Shown piece after piece: positions 1-11,511 of a stretch of 64,000 nucleotides of DNA. This DNA is from Trametopsis cervina. Taxonomy: Eukaryota; Basidiomycota; Agaricomycetes; Polyporales; Irpicaceae. Where the stretch lies: positions 124,001 to 188,000 of the forward strand of contig MU278374.1 in the NCBI GenBank assembly GCA_022385755.1, written 5' to 3'. The notes below the pieces were generated by a model. It was given only the letters and a program-made list of their open reading frames with translations. It had not been told where the DNA came from and did no database searches. Every line of letters starts with the position of its first letter. Within the stretch, counting starts at the first letter, position 1. The translations under genes and the position numbers were made by a program.

Positions 1-125
1 CTTGTTGATCCGCTCATAAAAACGCACCGCGTTGCCTCGCGATACATAAAAGCTTGCTAGAGAGCACCCGCAACATCCTCTTGTTTGCGGATTTTCTTCT
101 TCTACGCTCCTTCCAGGTCAACGCG

Positions 126-1596
126 ATGCACTCCCTTCATCGCGCTTTACTCCTCGCCGTACTGGCCTTGTCGCTCCTTCAAGTCGATGCGTATGTTACC
201 CAGGCCCGTTCCGGATCGAATGGTGCGAGGCTTGCCCGTGGGTTGTCGCCGTTGCGTCCCAAGAGACTCTTCAATCCGAGCATTCGTGAGTAGATCAAGC
301 GCATGTGCCATTTGCAGCTTTACATACCGTTTTACTTGGATAGACGTAGTACGTGACCAAATTGCGTCCCCCGTGCCCGGTTCATCGAGCTCCGATACCG
401 CCACTCCTACTTCTGACGACCCGCTTCCACCGCCGACGCCTCCTCCAAGCTCGTCGGCTAGTTCTTCAAGCGCCTCATCGTCCTCTTCCGACTCTTCGTC
501 TGCTACATCTACGCCTCCCGCTTCGTCCGACTCGTCTGTTCCTACATCACCTGCTTCCTCTGATTCGTCTGTCCCCACCCCTCCCCCGACATCCGACTCC
601 TCATCCTCATCCTCCACTCCGGCACCTAGCTCTTCCAGTGCTACTCCCAGCACAGCTGCCCCTGGCTCTATGTAAGTGCAGATGTGATATATATCTCGTA
701 GCTCATGCTGAGTTGTCAACAGTCAGACAGGTTACATCGGCATCTACTCGTCTGCGCCCAATGCCAAACGTGATGGCTCGACACTCCTCGGATATCTGGG
801 TGCCTATGGAGTCACTCAAACCACAGATGGCTCCGCCGGCGCGGCTTGGCAATACTCATACACTGTACCTGCTTCGACGGACACCCCCTTCAACCTGAAT
901 CACCCAGGCACGGTCAGTGATCTCCATTTGTATACCAAAAGTAGATGCTGAGGTGTCTGCAAAGCCATACCACCTGAGCGCTGTCGCGATAAGGAGTGGC
1001 CCGCAGGTCACATTTGGTCCTGGGTACGTTTTTCTATGATAACAGAGATATACGGGGATGCTGAGTCAAATCTAGCAACGTCTATTATGCTCAAGCACAG
1101 AACACCAGGGCTTCCAGTGAGTCTCCCGGCTTTAAGATCCTCGAATATCTGACTGAGCGTATCCCACCTAGCTCCTCCGGGTTCGCCAACTTCGACATAC
1201 GTCTACGATACATACGCTATCGGATATGCACAAACTGCTATCGTGCGTCGTCTCTTTCTGGCAGCCCAAAGGGAGCCATGCTGACATGTGTCATCACAGT
1301 GGGAAGTTGATCCCGTTTCAGAGGTGGTAACTTGCAACTGGGTCAACCCGGACGGAAGTGAGTACGCCAATTCTGTAGAAGTGGGCGGGGACTGACAGTT
1401 CGCACAATAGGTAAACCCACAATATACACAGTGAAATCGGGCAGCAGCTTGTATATCACCGGAGATGTGGATGCACTGCGTACGCAACTAGGCAACCCTA
1501 GCGATTTCGTCGTCGCGGTAAGCTGCATGCTCTCCATCCATCAGATGTGTGCTGACTCCCTTGCAGACGCTCTACAACCTTGTAACAGCGGCGTAA
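126..1596 (+). CDS. Secreted Ser/Pro-rich protein of unknown function
   Basis: The ATG at 126 opens a hydrophobic signal peptide (MHSLHRALLLAVLALSLLQVDA). A donor at 286 joins in phase to an acceptor ending at 349. The next exon (350-671) is a low-complexity Ser/Pro/Thr stretch that includes two near-identical SSDSSVPT units and looks like an O-glycosylated stalk. Later short exons (from 723, 965 and 1076 onward) encode a Gly/Tyr/Asn-rich domain containing IGIYSSAPNAKRDGS, AAWQYSYTVPASTDTPF and YAQAQNT. The C-terminal part includes TYVYDTYAIGYAQTA and YTVKSGSSLYITGDVDALR, and the TAA is at 1594-1596. I recognise no named domain. Inference: an extracellular or wall-attached protein. There is no obvious C-terminal GPI signal. 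The exon chain is phase-consistent throughout, so the gene is probably intact. Confidence 0.72.
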
Positions 1597-2077
1597 GCAG
1601 TTGAGACATCAGTTTTACGTCAGGGAAGCTCTGGCATTCACGGGGCTGCATACCATATGGACACTATAGTTATATAAAAGGACAATATAGATACGGTAGA
1701 CAATCGAATATTCACAGTCGTTACCGCACACGTCGAGCTGTATACCTCAGCGATGTGCCGGATCAAAGATTTCGGCGAATGTGCGTCTATTTCGCGACGC
1801 GGCGCGCATGGGTCTCTGCAATTCGTTCATGAATTGTACGTCGCAGTCAAGTGAAAGTGATAATCTCGCTTTGAATTAGGGTTAGTTGTAAGGTTCTATC
1901 GCGAATGTGTTCCATTCCTGACTATTGCCGGCTCAAGACGCATAGGTGCATTGTCCAGTGACGCGACATTCCCTCAGAGAAGCCTGGTCCTAATTCTTGG
2001 AGCTTAGGGTGAGCGAACAGCCGTTCTCGACATTGTCTACGTGCTGACTGATATATGATGTCCTGTTTGTATTCAGA
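1597..2077. other. Intergenic 481 bp, no gene seen
   Basis: No frame with splice support was found. This should hold the 3' end of the secreted-protein gene and the promoter of the COQ8-like gene. Weak AT-rich words (TATATAAAAGG near 1672) are present but lie in the likely 3' UTR. Confidence 0.5.
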
Positions 2078-4455
2078 ATGCCGCCAGGGCCGGCGTATAA
2101 CTGGTTCTGTGCTGCTCATGCAGTGGCGGATATACTCAGCAATGCAGCACGCATAAGAACGGCCCAATTAGAGAGCACGGCAGCACCGTTGCTAGACAAA
2201 TACCGCAAACCGGCACCTAAGAAAAGAGCTAATTCAGAGTATGCCAAGTCCACACCTGCTGCATTTCCGGGAAGACACGTAGCAGGACCGCCGACAAACT
2301 CAAAGCTCCCAGGAAGCCCCGTTGCTCTTGCTCCAACCCATGTTGCAGAGAACTCGGCACTCTCTGAGGAAGATGTTATTGATCATCTTCCGAAACCTGT
2401 GCTAAGGGAACCACGGCAGCTACATCCCTTGAAAAACAAAGAGGTGTTCGCGGCCGTTTCGCCTGACCCTATGACTGCACGTAATGAAGAAATCCTCCCA
2501 GAGACGCCTGTCATCGTTGCTCAGGTAGAGCCTCCAGTTACTGCGGTCCCCGATGTCTCCACCCCAGTGGAAACATCTACTGTCGTGGAAGAAGCAGTAT
2601 TGGATACTCCGCCCCCCAGCCTCCCGGATGTGGTCCCAACGAGGAAGCTACAGTCGTCTAAGGTCCCGTCTTCCCGGCTAGGGAGGTTGTTTCACTACGG
2701 AGGTATGCTATCAGACAGGGTCCAAACTTTCTACTAATCTTGTCTTACAGGCTTAGCTGCCTCACTAGGCTATGGGGCTGCATCTGAGCTCGTAAGACGT
2801 TCGGCGCAGTCGTCCGAATCCCAATCGTCCTCGGTGATGATGACAGAGGCGAACATCAACCGCCTCGTGTCTAAGCTCACACAGATGCGTGGCGCGGCTT
2901 TGAAATTGGGCCAGTTTATGAGTATACAAGGTACGTCAAGAGAATATTGCCTATTTGTGCCTCTCAACAGGCTTGACTGTCATAGACAGCCATGTACTTC
3001 CTTCGGAAGTTGAGGACGTTTTTAGGAGAGTACAAGACAGTGCTCACTATATGCCGGACTGGCAAATGGAAGTAAGGACTATTATTCCATCCTCATTATC
3101 AGACACCATTGACTACTGACAGGAAGTAATGCAATCATCTTTGGGTCCATCGTGGTCAGACCATTTCGCAAGCTTTGATCGAATACCTTTCGCGGCTGCA
3201 TCAATTGGACAGGTTCACTCAGCTGTTCTTGCGCCAAGCTCATCGCCAACCGGCCGAGCTGAACGGGTGGCCGTCAAGATACAATTTCCGAACATCGTCA
3301 ATTCCATAAACAGTGATCTGGGATATGTGAAGCTGCTTCTGACTGCTGGCAGGCTATTGCCGAAAGGGCTATTCCTTGACCGCACTATCCAGGTAAAGTT
3401 ATCGGAAATTTTGTCCAGTAAGTCGCATTATACTTACTTTTTCTGCGTCCAGGTGATGAAAGAGGAGCTGGCGGATGAATGCGACTATGCAAGAGAGGCG
3501 ACCTTTCTTCAGAAGTTCGGTTCTACTTCCCTCTTGGGAGATGATCCTCGCTTCAAGGTTCCTTGGGTTTGGAATGGAAGTACCGACCGAGTCCTTGTCA
3601 TGGAGTATGTGGAAGGTGTCAGTGTTGGTGGTAGGATGATTGACGAACTTTCTCAGGCCGACAGGAACGATGTATGTCCCTTCTTTAGCCCCATGTTTGA
3701 CGATGAAATTCTGATTCTGGACATACCCACTCAGATCGCCGCGCGCATCATAGAATTGTGCTTGAAAGAACTTTTCGCCTTCAGAGCAATGCAAACAGAT
3801 CCGAACTGGACCAACTTCCTATGGAACGGTAAAACGCGACAGGTGCGTCTTCCTACGCCTTCATTATTGCAGCCGCCCTCTCTAAACCCTTACAACAGGT
3901 TGAACTGGTCGACTTCGGAGCAACGCGCGAGTATTCGAAGGAGTTTATCGACAGCTGGCTCCGTCTTCTTCAAGCAGCTGCCTCTGAGGATAAAGAAGCT
4001 TGTCTCGACTGGAGCTTGAAAGTTGGGTACCTGACGGGTCAGGAAAATGAGGTCAGCATTATTCCTGATACTATCCACGTCAGTCAGCTAATATGCTCTC
4101 CCGCAGATGATGCTCGACGCACATGCAAAGTCTATGATTTTACTTGCTACCCCCTTCCGCTCGAGCACACCCCAGCCATTTTCGTTTGGTCCCGGCTCCA
4201 GCTGGGCGGGCATAACGGCCGATATCCGCGCGCAAATTCCTGTAATGTTGCAACACAGACTTACGCCCCCGCCAAGAGAGACCTACAGTCTCAACAGGTA
4301 ATACATGACGTCCTTTTCCGCATGGATCTCACTAAGGAATGTAACCCCTTAGGAAACTGAGTGGCGCATTCCTCCTCGCTGCACGCTTAGGTGCTGAAGT
4401 CGACTGTTCCAAGCTATGGCAAGATGTACTGCGGAATTACGACTTCGACTCGTAG
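2078..4455 (+). CDS. COQ8: COQ8/ABC1 family atypical kinase (ubiquinone biosynthesis)
   Basis: COQ8 proteins are UbiB-family atypical kinase/ATPases of the mitochondrial inner membrane that support assembly of the coenzyme Q biosynthetic complex. The diagnostic motifs occur in order. They are the KxGQ loop (ALKLGQFMSIQ, about nt 2894-2930), the alanine-rich loop replacing the glycine-rich loop (AAASIGQVH, about 3197), the VAVKIQFP lysine, the ECDYAREA segment, the catalytic loop TDPNWTNFLWN (about 3797-3832) and the metal-binding ELVDFGATREY (from about 3901). Exon 1 (2078-2702) encodes a poorly conserved, Pro/Ser-rich N-terminal part. Introns at 2703-2750 and 2931-2985 were phase-checked, and several more follow. 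The C-terminus ends RNYDFDS with a stop at 4453-4455. The ATG at 2078 is the only supported start. A classical amphipathic presequence is not obvious. Confidence 0.93.
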
Positions 4456-4826
4456 CTGGCACTGAATGGAATAGCCATGTCAACACGATCTTTCTCTTGC
4501 AATGGTATTGCACGCATACCAATAGATTTTATGTAGTGCAAGCATTATAACGGCATTCTGTATGCTGACAGCGATTCTCCGCTTGATAAATAGAGACTAC
4601 GCCGCAGCTCGTTTGAAGATGTATATAGTGACAGGTGGTTGCTCTAATCGAATCTATAAGTACGTTCTTGAAGTACGTAGATAGGTCTAATATGTATTAG
4701 AGGTATTGAGGCTGATCTAACCAGTATATAGCAAGCATGCGTCTTCGACTGCACATACCCAGGTACGCAGTCGAGGGGTGAGAGACCGATAGAATGAGTC
4801 CACGGAAACTACACAGCATGTGGATT
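4456..4826. other. Convergent intergenic 371 bp
   Basis: This lies between the 3' ends of the COQ8-like gene (plus) and MCD4 (minus). It is AT-richer than its neighbours, with no supported frame. It probably holds only 3' UTRs and poly(A) sites. Confidence 0.5.
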
Positions 4827-7800
4827 TTAGTCTGATTTGGAGTGGGATTCGCTTGCCCCTGTCCTAGACAAGAGTCCTTCGCCCAACGCGCAGATGCCTG
4901 CCGACCAAACCAGCAACAGCGAGCTGATACAGAAAAAGCTAATGGTCTGTCCGATCTCTAACCAGGATCCTGGAAACGGTGAGGTAAATATAAATCATAT
5001 AGGTAAAGGGTGGAGCATAACATCTTACCAGTGTCTGTTACTTTGAAGAAGAAAGTCAACGTCATCACTGCAAAGTACATTACTCGGTAAGTCTAGTGTA
5101 GACATCATGTTGTTATCTAGCTTACCGTCAGTGAGTGTGAGGGCAATTAAAAACAAGCTAAAGGGCGGTAATGATAGTCTTGCGTTCAGTCTGGCAAAGA
5201 ATACGGAAAGTATCACATAAGGGACGACGATCTTGAAAACCTAAGCAAGAGGCCATCAAAACCTAATACTGCATTGTTAGGTAGCAAGCGACATACCAGT
5301 AGGGACGCCATGAGGAATGGACTAAATATCGGTACGAGGCGATATACAGGTTCAAGATAAAAGGATCTGCGGGACGAAAGTGAGGTAACTTCGTGGACGG
5401 CACGGTAAGCAACCTACGAAATAGAAGCAACACTATGGCGTAGGATGAGCTACTCTCCCTGATGATCAGATCGACTATGACTTACTTGCCGTTCCCAAAG
5501 AAAGCGACCTGAACGAAGAAGAGAAAAAAGACGGCTATTCGAATATCTTTTAACTGTAATCCGGCGACGTCTTGCTTGCTAGTTTGATTTGTTGATGTGT
5601 GATCGTGTAGCATCGCCTCCACTTCTGTCCAGACCGCCAACGTAGCAGTGTAAGAGCAGTAAAACAGCCCCTCCACGCTAATAGAAAGGATGATGAAACA
5701 TGCGGAGAACCCGAGGAACAGCGTTAGAATCCTGTAGGATGGCTCAACTTTCCCAATCCCTGGGGTAAATGGCAACAGTGTGGCAGATACTATCCTGAAG
5801 TTGAGTAGTGGACAACGGGTGAGGTGTATATGGACAAACCGAATGTTATCCAGCCGGCAACTTGATTATGAAAGGGAAGACCGAGCTTTGCTTGAATACT
5901 GGCGGCGGAGCTTGATGTAACCGCCATAGTCACTCCGATCAAGAAAATCTACATGTTTACTAGTGAGAAATAGAAGTGACAATATGGTTCTGCGGCTTAC
6001 TTGGACCAGAACGACTGTTCGCAGTGCCTTGTGCTCTCGATCCCTCGGAATCTGATGTAACCCAGCCATGCCAGCCACGAGCATGCACGTACCGCCGGCC
6101 AATCTGTAAGTTCGATTAGACCGTTCGCAGCTAGCGGAATTGGTGTTTAGGACCCTACATTGATAAGATGCTTTCTTGTTTCTCGACGGACAGCAACGGA
6201 AAGACTGCTGATGTCATACATACCACAACCCAACTGCATAGTAGCTTTGGATTCGTAGACCTGGTCTTCGCGGGCCAAAAGATTGGCCAAAGAACGCCAA
6301 TGACCACGAAGCCCGCACTCCACACTGATCTGTGCGTATACGCAACCTAGCGAGCATGCGTCAGACCACAATGAATGTTGATATATATATACTTTGACCC
6401 ACCACCATGCTTTCCAATGCTACCACAGCGAAGGTGACGTATACTACACCACTGCGAGGGAGAACAGGACCGGGCTTGCCTGCATCCATCAGGTTATCAA
6501 AATAATCTGCGACGCAAGAAAGAGCACGATGCCAGAAATATAGGGGAAATACGACATAGACGTATAAGGTTCCAGGAACTCCTTGCAGCCAGAAAAATCC
6601 GTATAGAGTTGTGGCCGCCATGGCTGTGGTGACGTTAATTACCAAATGCGTTGATGTCTTCGCGGAGTGAAGGAAATGAGTGGCGCTATAGGCCATCCAT
6701 CCAAGATATGCAAATATGACTATGGCGCGAATGAGAGTTCGGTCGTAACTCAAGACCAATACAGTGAGACGTTTGGACCGGAAAATCTACGAAAAGACGC
6801 TTACGTTTCGAGATAGCGCAAGCCAGCCAGAGTTTGTTTGATGACCTCAGACGAAAGCTGACGAACATCGTTATAGCGATGACCGCGAAAAAGAGCTTCG
6901 ATGCCTTCAATTCTTGAGGACCCCGGCAGGTCCGAAACCTCATCAGGTGACGTGAACCACGCGTAAGGCCTATAAAACAAGGAGTTCCCCTTCTTGATGT
7001 CTATAGACAACTCATCAGGACAGACACAATCTACAGTGTGAGAGCTTACTATGCTTCACTCGATAGTGCTCTAGGATGACCTAATAAACTCATTAAACAT
7101 GGGCCGGTGCGATGAGACAGACGCGTACTTTCGCGTTAACTAATGCAGCATCCGCCTGCGCCCTTCCATCATGCGAAGCAGATAGATACCCAGCACGGGA
7201 AATATCTGCGTCCGGGATCACTCCAACAGAGTTCACAGGCCATTCGATGCCTATCAGAGTGGACATGAGTGCAGCGATGTCTGCTTGCTCTACGTCACGT
7301 CGCAGTATATGCGACAAGCCCCACGGCGCAGAATACTCATCGTGCGATGAGGGTATCGAGTCAGGTAGGGGTGCCCTTATACCCGCGCCCCACGCGACGA
7401 GCGGGGTACGCGTGTTATCGGGATCTGTAGTCGGAAATCAATACCCTTGGGCAGACAATCGCTTAGAAAAGAGACTCACCGCCATCACCGTGGTTGCCAA
7501 TGACCGACATTCCATGATCTGCTGTAAAGATATACGCCGTGTCGTCGTCACCGTAAAATTCCGAGAACAGTGCTTCGGTCTGTCTGACTATAGTGTCGAC
7601 AACCTGAATGTTTTTCATGTATTCCTTCGCAGAAGGTCAGTGCGGCAAGGATACGAATGGTCACTGGTATTTACTTTTGAATGCGGTCGATAGGAGTGAC
7701 CAGTCGTGTCCAGACCCAGTAAGTGTAGGAAGAAGACAGTTTTCCCTTCGTGGAGTTGTTCGCGGAGATAGGGGTCGGTTGTTGCGTTGTGAAACAACTG

Positions 7801-8596
7801 ACGCAACTTCTCTAGTACCCATATATCAAGAGACGTAGCATCTACCCAGCGGGGAATCAGTAATCTGTGAAATTGAAGTTTCGGTACGAACCCTTCGTGA
7901 AGTCTTCCTCATCTCCATCATAACACCACATGTCAACTCGCCCAGTCGATGCTCCCTCAGCAAACATGGGCAGAATATCTGGCGAACCAAAAGAATAGGT
8001 ATGGCTTGACTGGTTGAATACAGAATCAAATTGAACCGGGTTGGTCTTCCATCCTCCTACAGTGCTGTGCATTAGAAGGAAGTAGCAAAGAAAGAACGGA
8101 CGTTACTTGTTACCGCAGACACATCCTCGTACATGCCCCCTGTTTAGAAAGAATGTATATTGGGCGCAGCCTACTGTACAACCATTGCATCGTACCGATG
8201 AGTGCTACATGCCCCGGTCTACTTTCTGTGGGTACTCGCGTATGTGATATCCCAAACGCTCCTTTCGTTTCAATGATAGACCTCAGATACGGGGCTATGA
8301 CCTCTGGAGAGTTCGCAATGTTTGGAAACGGGATCCGCGACAGCAATAAATCGGCGCGTAAACCGTCACCTTGGGTAAGGTATGTCAGAAAAGAAGGCAA
8401 TGTAAGGCTAGTTTCGCTTACCAACAATCAGTACAAGCCTTTTCGCAGGAGAGGTCTCTGTTCTGTGTCTGCGCATGCCATGGACGACGGGACTTGTGAA
8501 GTAGCAGTCGAACACAGAACCAATGTATACCAGATGGAAAACCACTCCTATGAGCAGTAGCTTAACTAATGGAGCGTCTCGTTCTATGGAGGGCAT
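4827..8596 (-). CDS. MCD4: GPI ethanolamine phosphate transferase 1 (MCD4/PIG-N)
   Basis: This ER multi-spanning enzyme adds phosphoethanolamine to the first mannose of GPI precursors. The start at 8596 ([17 protein letters not shown]) gives an N-terminal signal anchor. The lumenal alkaline-phosphatase-like domain follows, with [18 protein letters not shown] [10 protein letters not shown] carrying the nucleophile Thr (about 8250-8200), [15 protein letters not shown] (about 7730) and [15 protein letters not shown] (about 7540-7490). A PVNSVG segment ([20 protein letters not shown], about 7270) leads into many hydrophobic exons. The last two exons read [14 protein letters not shown] and then [19 protein letters not shown], ending at a TAA at 4827-4829. 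The gene is split into many short exons typical of Agaricomycetes. All catalytic motifs are present and I saw no disruption. It is head-to-head with the next gene across 163 bp. Confidence 0.95.
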
Positions 8597-8759
8597 GCCA
8601 GCCTGTGCAGCACCTGTAGTAAGAAAGACAGTAGACAAGACTGGAGTCCAGAGAGGTTGTAGAGACCAACCAGTGTCAAGGCGTTTCCGGTACTAGCTGG
8701 CACAGGAATCACGTGCACCACACGAAGACCCGGCGTCTCTTGTGGCGTCCTCTCTAACC
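8597..8759. promoter_or_regulatory. Compact divergent promoter
   Basis: Only 163 bp separate the start codons of MCD4 (minus, 8596) and the unknown gene at 8760 (plus). Both promoters and both 5' UTRs must fit or overlap here, so the two genes may be co-regulated. No clear TATA box was seen. Confidence 0.5.
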
Positions 8760-9269
8760 ATGGCCTCCACATCAACTATCGAGCCTTTACCAGTGTATAC
8801 TGCCATCATAGTCTCATTGCAATGTCTGGGAGGCAGTCCCCCTCGGTTCCACTGGATCATCTTTGTTCAGGATCCCAGTTCCGAGGTCTGGTCCAAATTC
8901 CACGCTACCTTTGTGCTTAACAAGTGGAACTACGAAAGAAATCCCTTCTCGCTTCAGCAGTCGGACGCCGTAGCAGCAGCAACAATTATTGGCTCGCTTG
9001 GTAGCCGTACATCTGACGACCTACACCACATCTTGAAGGAAATCCCTATGAAGATTCCGGATGTCGATATCAGCAACGAACCAAGGTTCACCTGTCTTGT
9101 TTGGCTTCGCGAGGCTCTCAGGCGTATACATAACGCAGGAATCATCTATTGTCCGGATGAGAATGCGACTGAGAGAGAACTTATCCGGTATGGGAATATT
9201 GCCGCGCAGTGTACTGAGGACGATTTTTTTAGGAAGGCAAGGCTTCATAAAGCCGAGAGCTCTCGATAA
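8760..9269 (+). CDS. Unknown 169-aa protein (DUF6914-like layout)
   Basis: An intron-free frame runs from the ATG at 8760 (MASTSTIEPLPVYTAII) to a TAA at 9267-9269. The frame is open a few codons upstream, but there is no earlier ATG. Visible landmarks are a beta-like start (VYTAIIVSLQCL), a FHWIIFVQD strand and a FTCLVWLREALRRI segment near residue 120. This is the layout I associate with small fungal DUF6914-type proteins (an early HW, then a C..W...AL block). That assignment is from memory of the layout and is tentative. There is no signal peptide or membrane segment, so it is probably cytosolic. It shares a compact divergent promoter with MCD4. Confidence 0.65.
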   Translation: MASTSTIEPLPVYTAIIVSLQCLGGSPPRFHWIIFVQDPSSEVWSKFHATFVLNKWNYERNPFSLQQSDAVAAATIIGSLGSRTSDDLHHILKEIPMKIPDVDISNEPRFTCLVWLREALRRIHNAGIIYCPDENATERELIRYGNIAAQCTEDDFFRKARLHKAESSR

Positions 9270-9954
9270 ACTCGTAAGTCTGCGTCCTTGTACGTTCAAG
9301 CGTTACCATATCGACTATCGTCTTCTTCAGCTTGACATGTTCTCTTCACCTATATGGTTTCCCGGGTCAGAAAGAATCGCTTGAATGAAATAGCCCTCCT
9401 TCGCAACAGCACCAGAATAAGACGCCCAGTGAACTCTTTCAAAGGATGCGCCGCTGTCGTCCATGTAGACCCGACAAAGCCAATCTTTTGTACGCTGGCA
9501 ATACATACACCCTCAGAGAACTTCCTCGTCTGCTGTCTAACAAATAATGTGAGCCCCACTTGGTTTCGTAAGCATCGGACGCATCGCGGTCGTAGAAGCA
9601 CATGCCCTACTTATGACATTCTGTTCTGGCTTTATAGATAGTTAATGATGCAGCTTCCTCCTCACTCGAGATCCTGATCATCACAATCAATGATAGAAAC
9701 CTTTCAGACTCGCTACTGTCAGATGGTCTCGTTGCCATCTGCCCGGGATGACCATGACATTGCCCACTGGCTTTGGGATCGTTCGGCAACTTGACACTGG
9801 CACCGCGATAATCTAAAAAAAAAAGCGGTGAGATTTGGTTCTCCCTCGTAGACATCATGATTTATGTCTTGTATAAGTAATCTGGCAGGGCAGCAGAGCG
9901 GGCAGCTGGCCTCCTACCATTTTGTCCACAGTCTGTGCCAGATCCCAGCGCAAT
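9270..9954. other. Intergenic 685 bp with possible minus-strand gene relic
   Basis: On the minus strand, fragments such as CFYDRDASDAYETKWGSHYLL (about 9600-9540) and, in another frame, GASFERVHWASYSGAVAKEG (about 9450-9390) look protein-like and are followed by a stop near 9336. A frame beginning MMSTRENQ at 9858 might be its start. I could not join these pieces with consistent splice sites, so this is either a small unknown gene or a decayed one. The last about 70 bp are part of the promoter duplicated in the DUF6533 pair. Confidence 0.3.
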
Positions 9955-11511
9955 ATGCCTCTCGTAGACCTCAATGGAATTATTGCGTTCTCACCGCAGC
10001 CGGGGCGGGAAGCGTACGTTGCTTGCATCATATCACTTTCGACATGCTCAAAGGCGCTGCATGTTAGCGAATCGACGTTCTTCATATGCGCCGCAATTGC
10101 TGGTAAGCATCGTTCATGTGTCTACATAGATTCTTGCTACTTATGAAGCCCATGAAAGCTTTGGCCCTCTATGACTATTTGCTCACCTTCAGTCAGGAGA
10201 TAGAGATGATTTGGCGAAGACCGTTGACGGGCGCATCTGTTCTATTCATGCTGAATCGATACTTAAGTCTGGTTTTAATCTTTCTTCTTGGAATACCGGC
10301 AGAGAATAGGACGGTGAGTCAGGAGTTGTCGTATCAGTCTGATGTATCCAATTCAAGGATTATATTAGAGGTACGCCACCACTGCTCTTCCTGCCTTCTC
10401 CTTTCTCATTCGTGCGCAGTTTTTCGTTTGAAATCGTGCTATCTACTCTGTTGAACATAGTATTGGTCCGTGAGTGGCATCAACACTGTAATCCCTGTAT
10501 TCCCTTTCACGCATTCCCTAGTTTTCTTCGCCCTGCGAACATATGCCATCTGGCAATTCAATTGCAAGATATTTTTCCTTGTCCTGGTCGCTTACACGCC
10601 TGCTCTCGCACTTCATTTGGTATGTGTAGAACTATATCAAGCTATACAATTCTAAGCTCATAGTGTATCGTAGTGCACCATGACACTGGTGGGTGTATCG
10701 GCTCGCCTAGGTATAACGTGCGTATTACTGCATATAATAAGGCTGCGAATTACTCACTAGGCTAATACCTACATTACGGGATCGCGTTCCATCAACCAGA
10801 AGTGAAGAGACATTTTGATCACTTTACATAAAATCCTCCTGATCACTGTTACAGTCAGCGCATTGACTCCGGTACTATTTTCTGTCTTTGACACACTGGT
10901 ACTGGTGCTCTTATTGATCAAAGTGCGACTCAATGATGGTCTATCCAACTTCTCTGGCAAGAGGGAGAGCATATCGACTGTCTTGGTACGACATGGTGCG
11001 TTAACGTTCTTTCATGCATACCCTCACCGCCTTAACACATGCACCCACAGGTATCGTGTACTTCCTGTAAGTTCGCACGGTCAATCGATGTCTACGGGAT
11101 TCAGGATTCACCCAGTTCACAGCGGCTTAACAGTTGCGAATATTATACAATTTTCGATCACATGCATGTTTGTATGTATTCATAAAACGACACTGTGATT
11201 TGGTGCTTACATGTTTGATCATTGCAGCAGGAGCCTTTGCATGCCGGAGTTATAATCGTGTAAGCACGTGTTAGACTGTAGAGGTTGTATGCTGTTCATA
11301 ACCTCGTTGCGGTAGAGGCTCGTCCATCTTAGTATCTCGCTTCATGTTGCAGCTCAGAGCAACTGGGTCATCTTCTCTCCCGCCTCCTGCCTCGAGTAGC
11401 TCTAGAGGCTTTAGACGGTGGTCCAGTATTTCACGACAGGCAATAGTAGGAAATCTCGGGGAGCCTGTGCAACCACTTGCGCATGATACTTTGGGCGACA
11501 TGTATAGCTGA
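9955..11511 (+). CDS. DUF6533-type multi-pass membrane protein, copy 1
   Basis: This is a basidiomycete-expanded family of unknown function with a seven-helix-like layout. Exon 1 starts MPLVDLNGIIAFSP at 9955. After an intron the hallmark block reads ALALYDYLLTFSQEIEMIW then RRPLTGASVLFMLNRYLSL (about 10150-10270). Further helices follow: FALRTYAIWQFNCKIFFLVLV (about 10520) and ALTPVLFSVFDTLVLVLLLI (about 10860). The QEPLHAGVII exon (about 11228) joins the C-terminal exon SSILVSRFMLQLRATG...FRRWSS, ending IVGNLGEP...LGDMYS with a TGA at 11509-11511. The same C-terminal exon exists in copy 2, which supports the model. An apparent TAA just after QEPLHAGVIIV is inside the last intron. Ligand and role are unknown. 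Confidence 0.75.

Noticed and set aside
147..719. Long acidic minus-strand frame (Glu/Asp/Gly-rich)
   Set aside because: It is the antisense of the Ser/Pro-rich exon of the secreted protein; codon bias of the sense strand keeps the other strand open.
11228..11263. Stop after QEPLHAGVIIV as the end of DUF6533 copy 1
   Set aside because: The paralogue shows that a further exon (SSILVSRFMLQLRA...) follows; the stop lies in the last intron.
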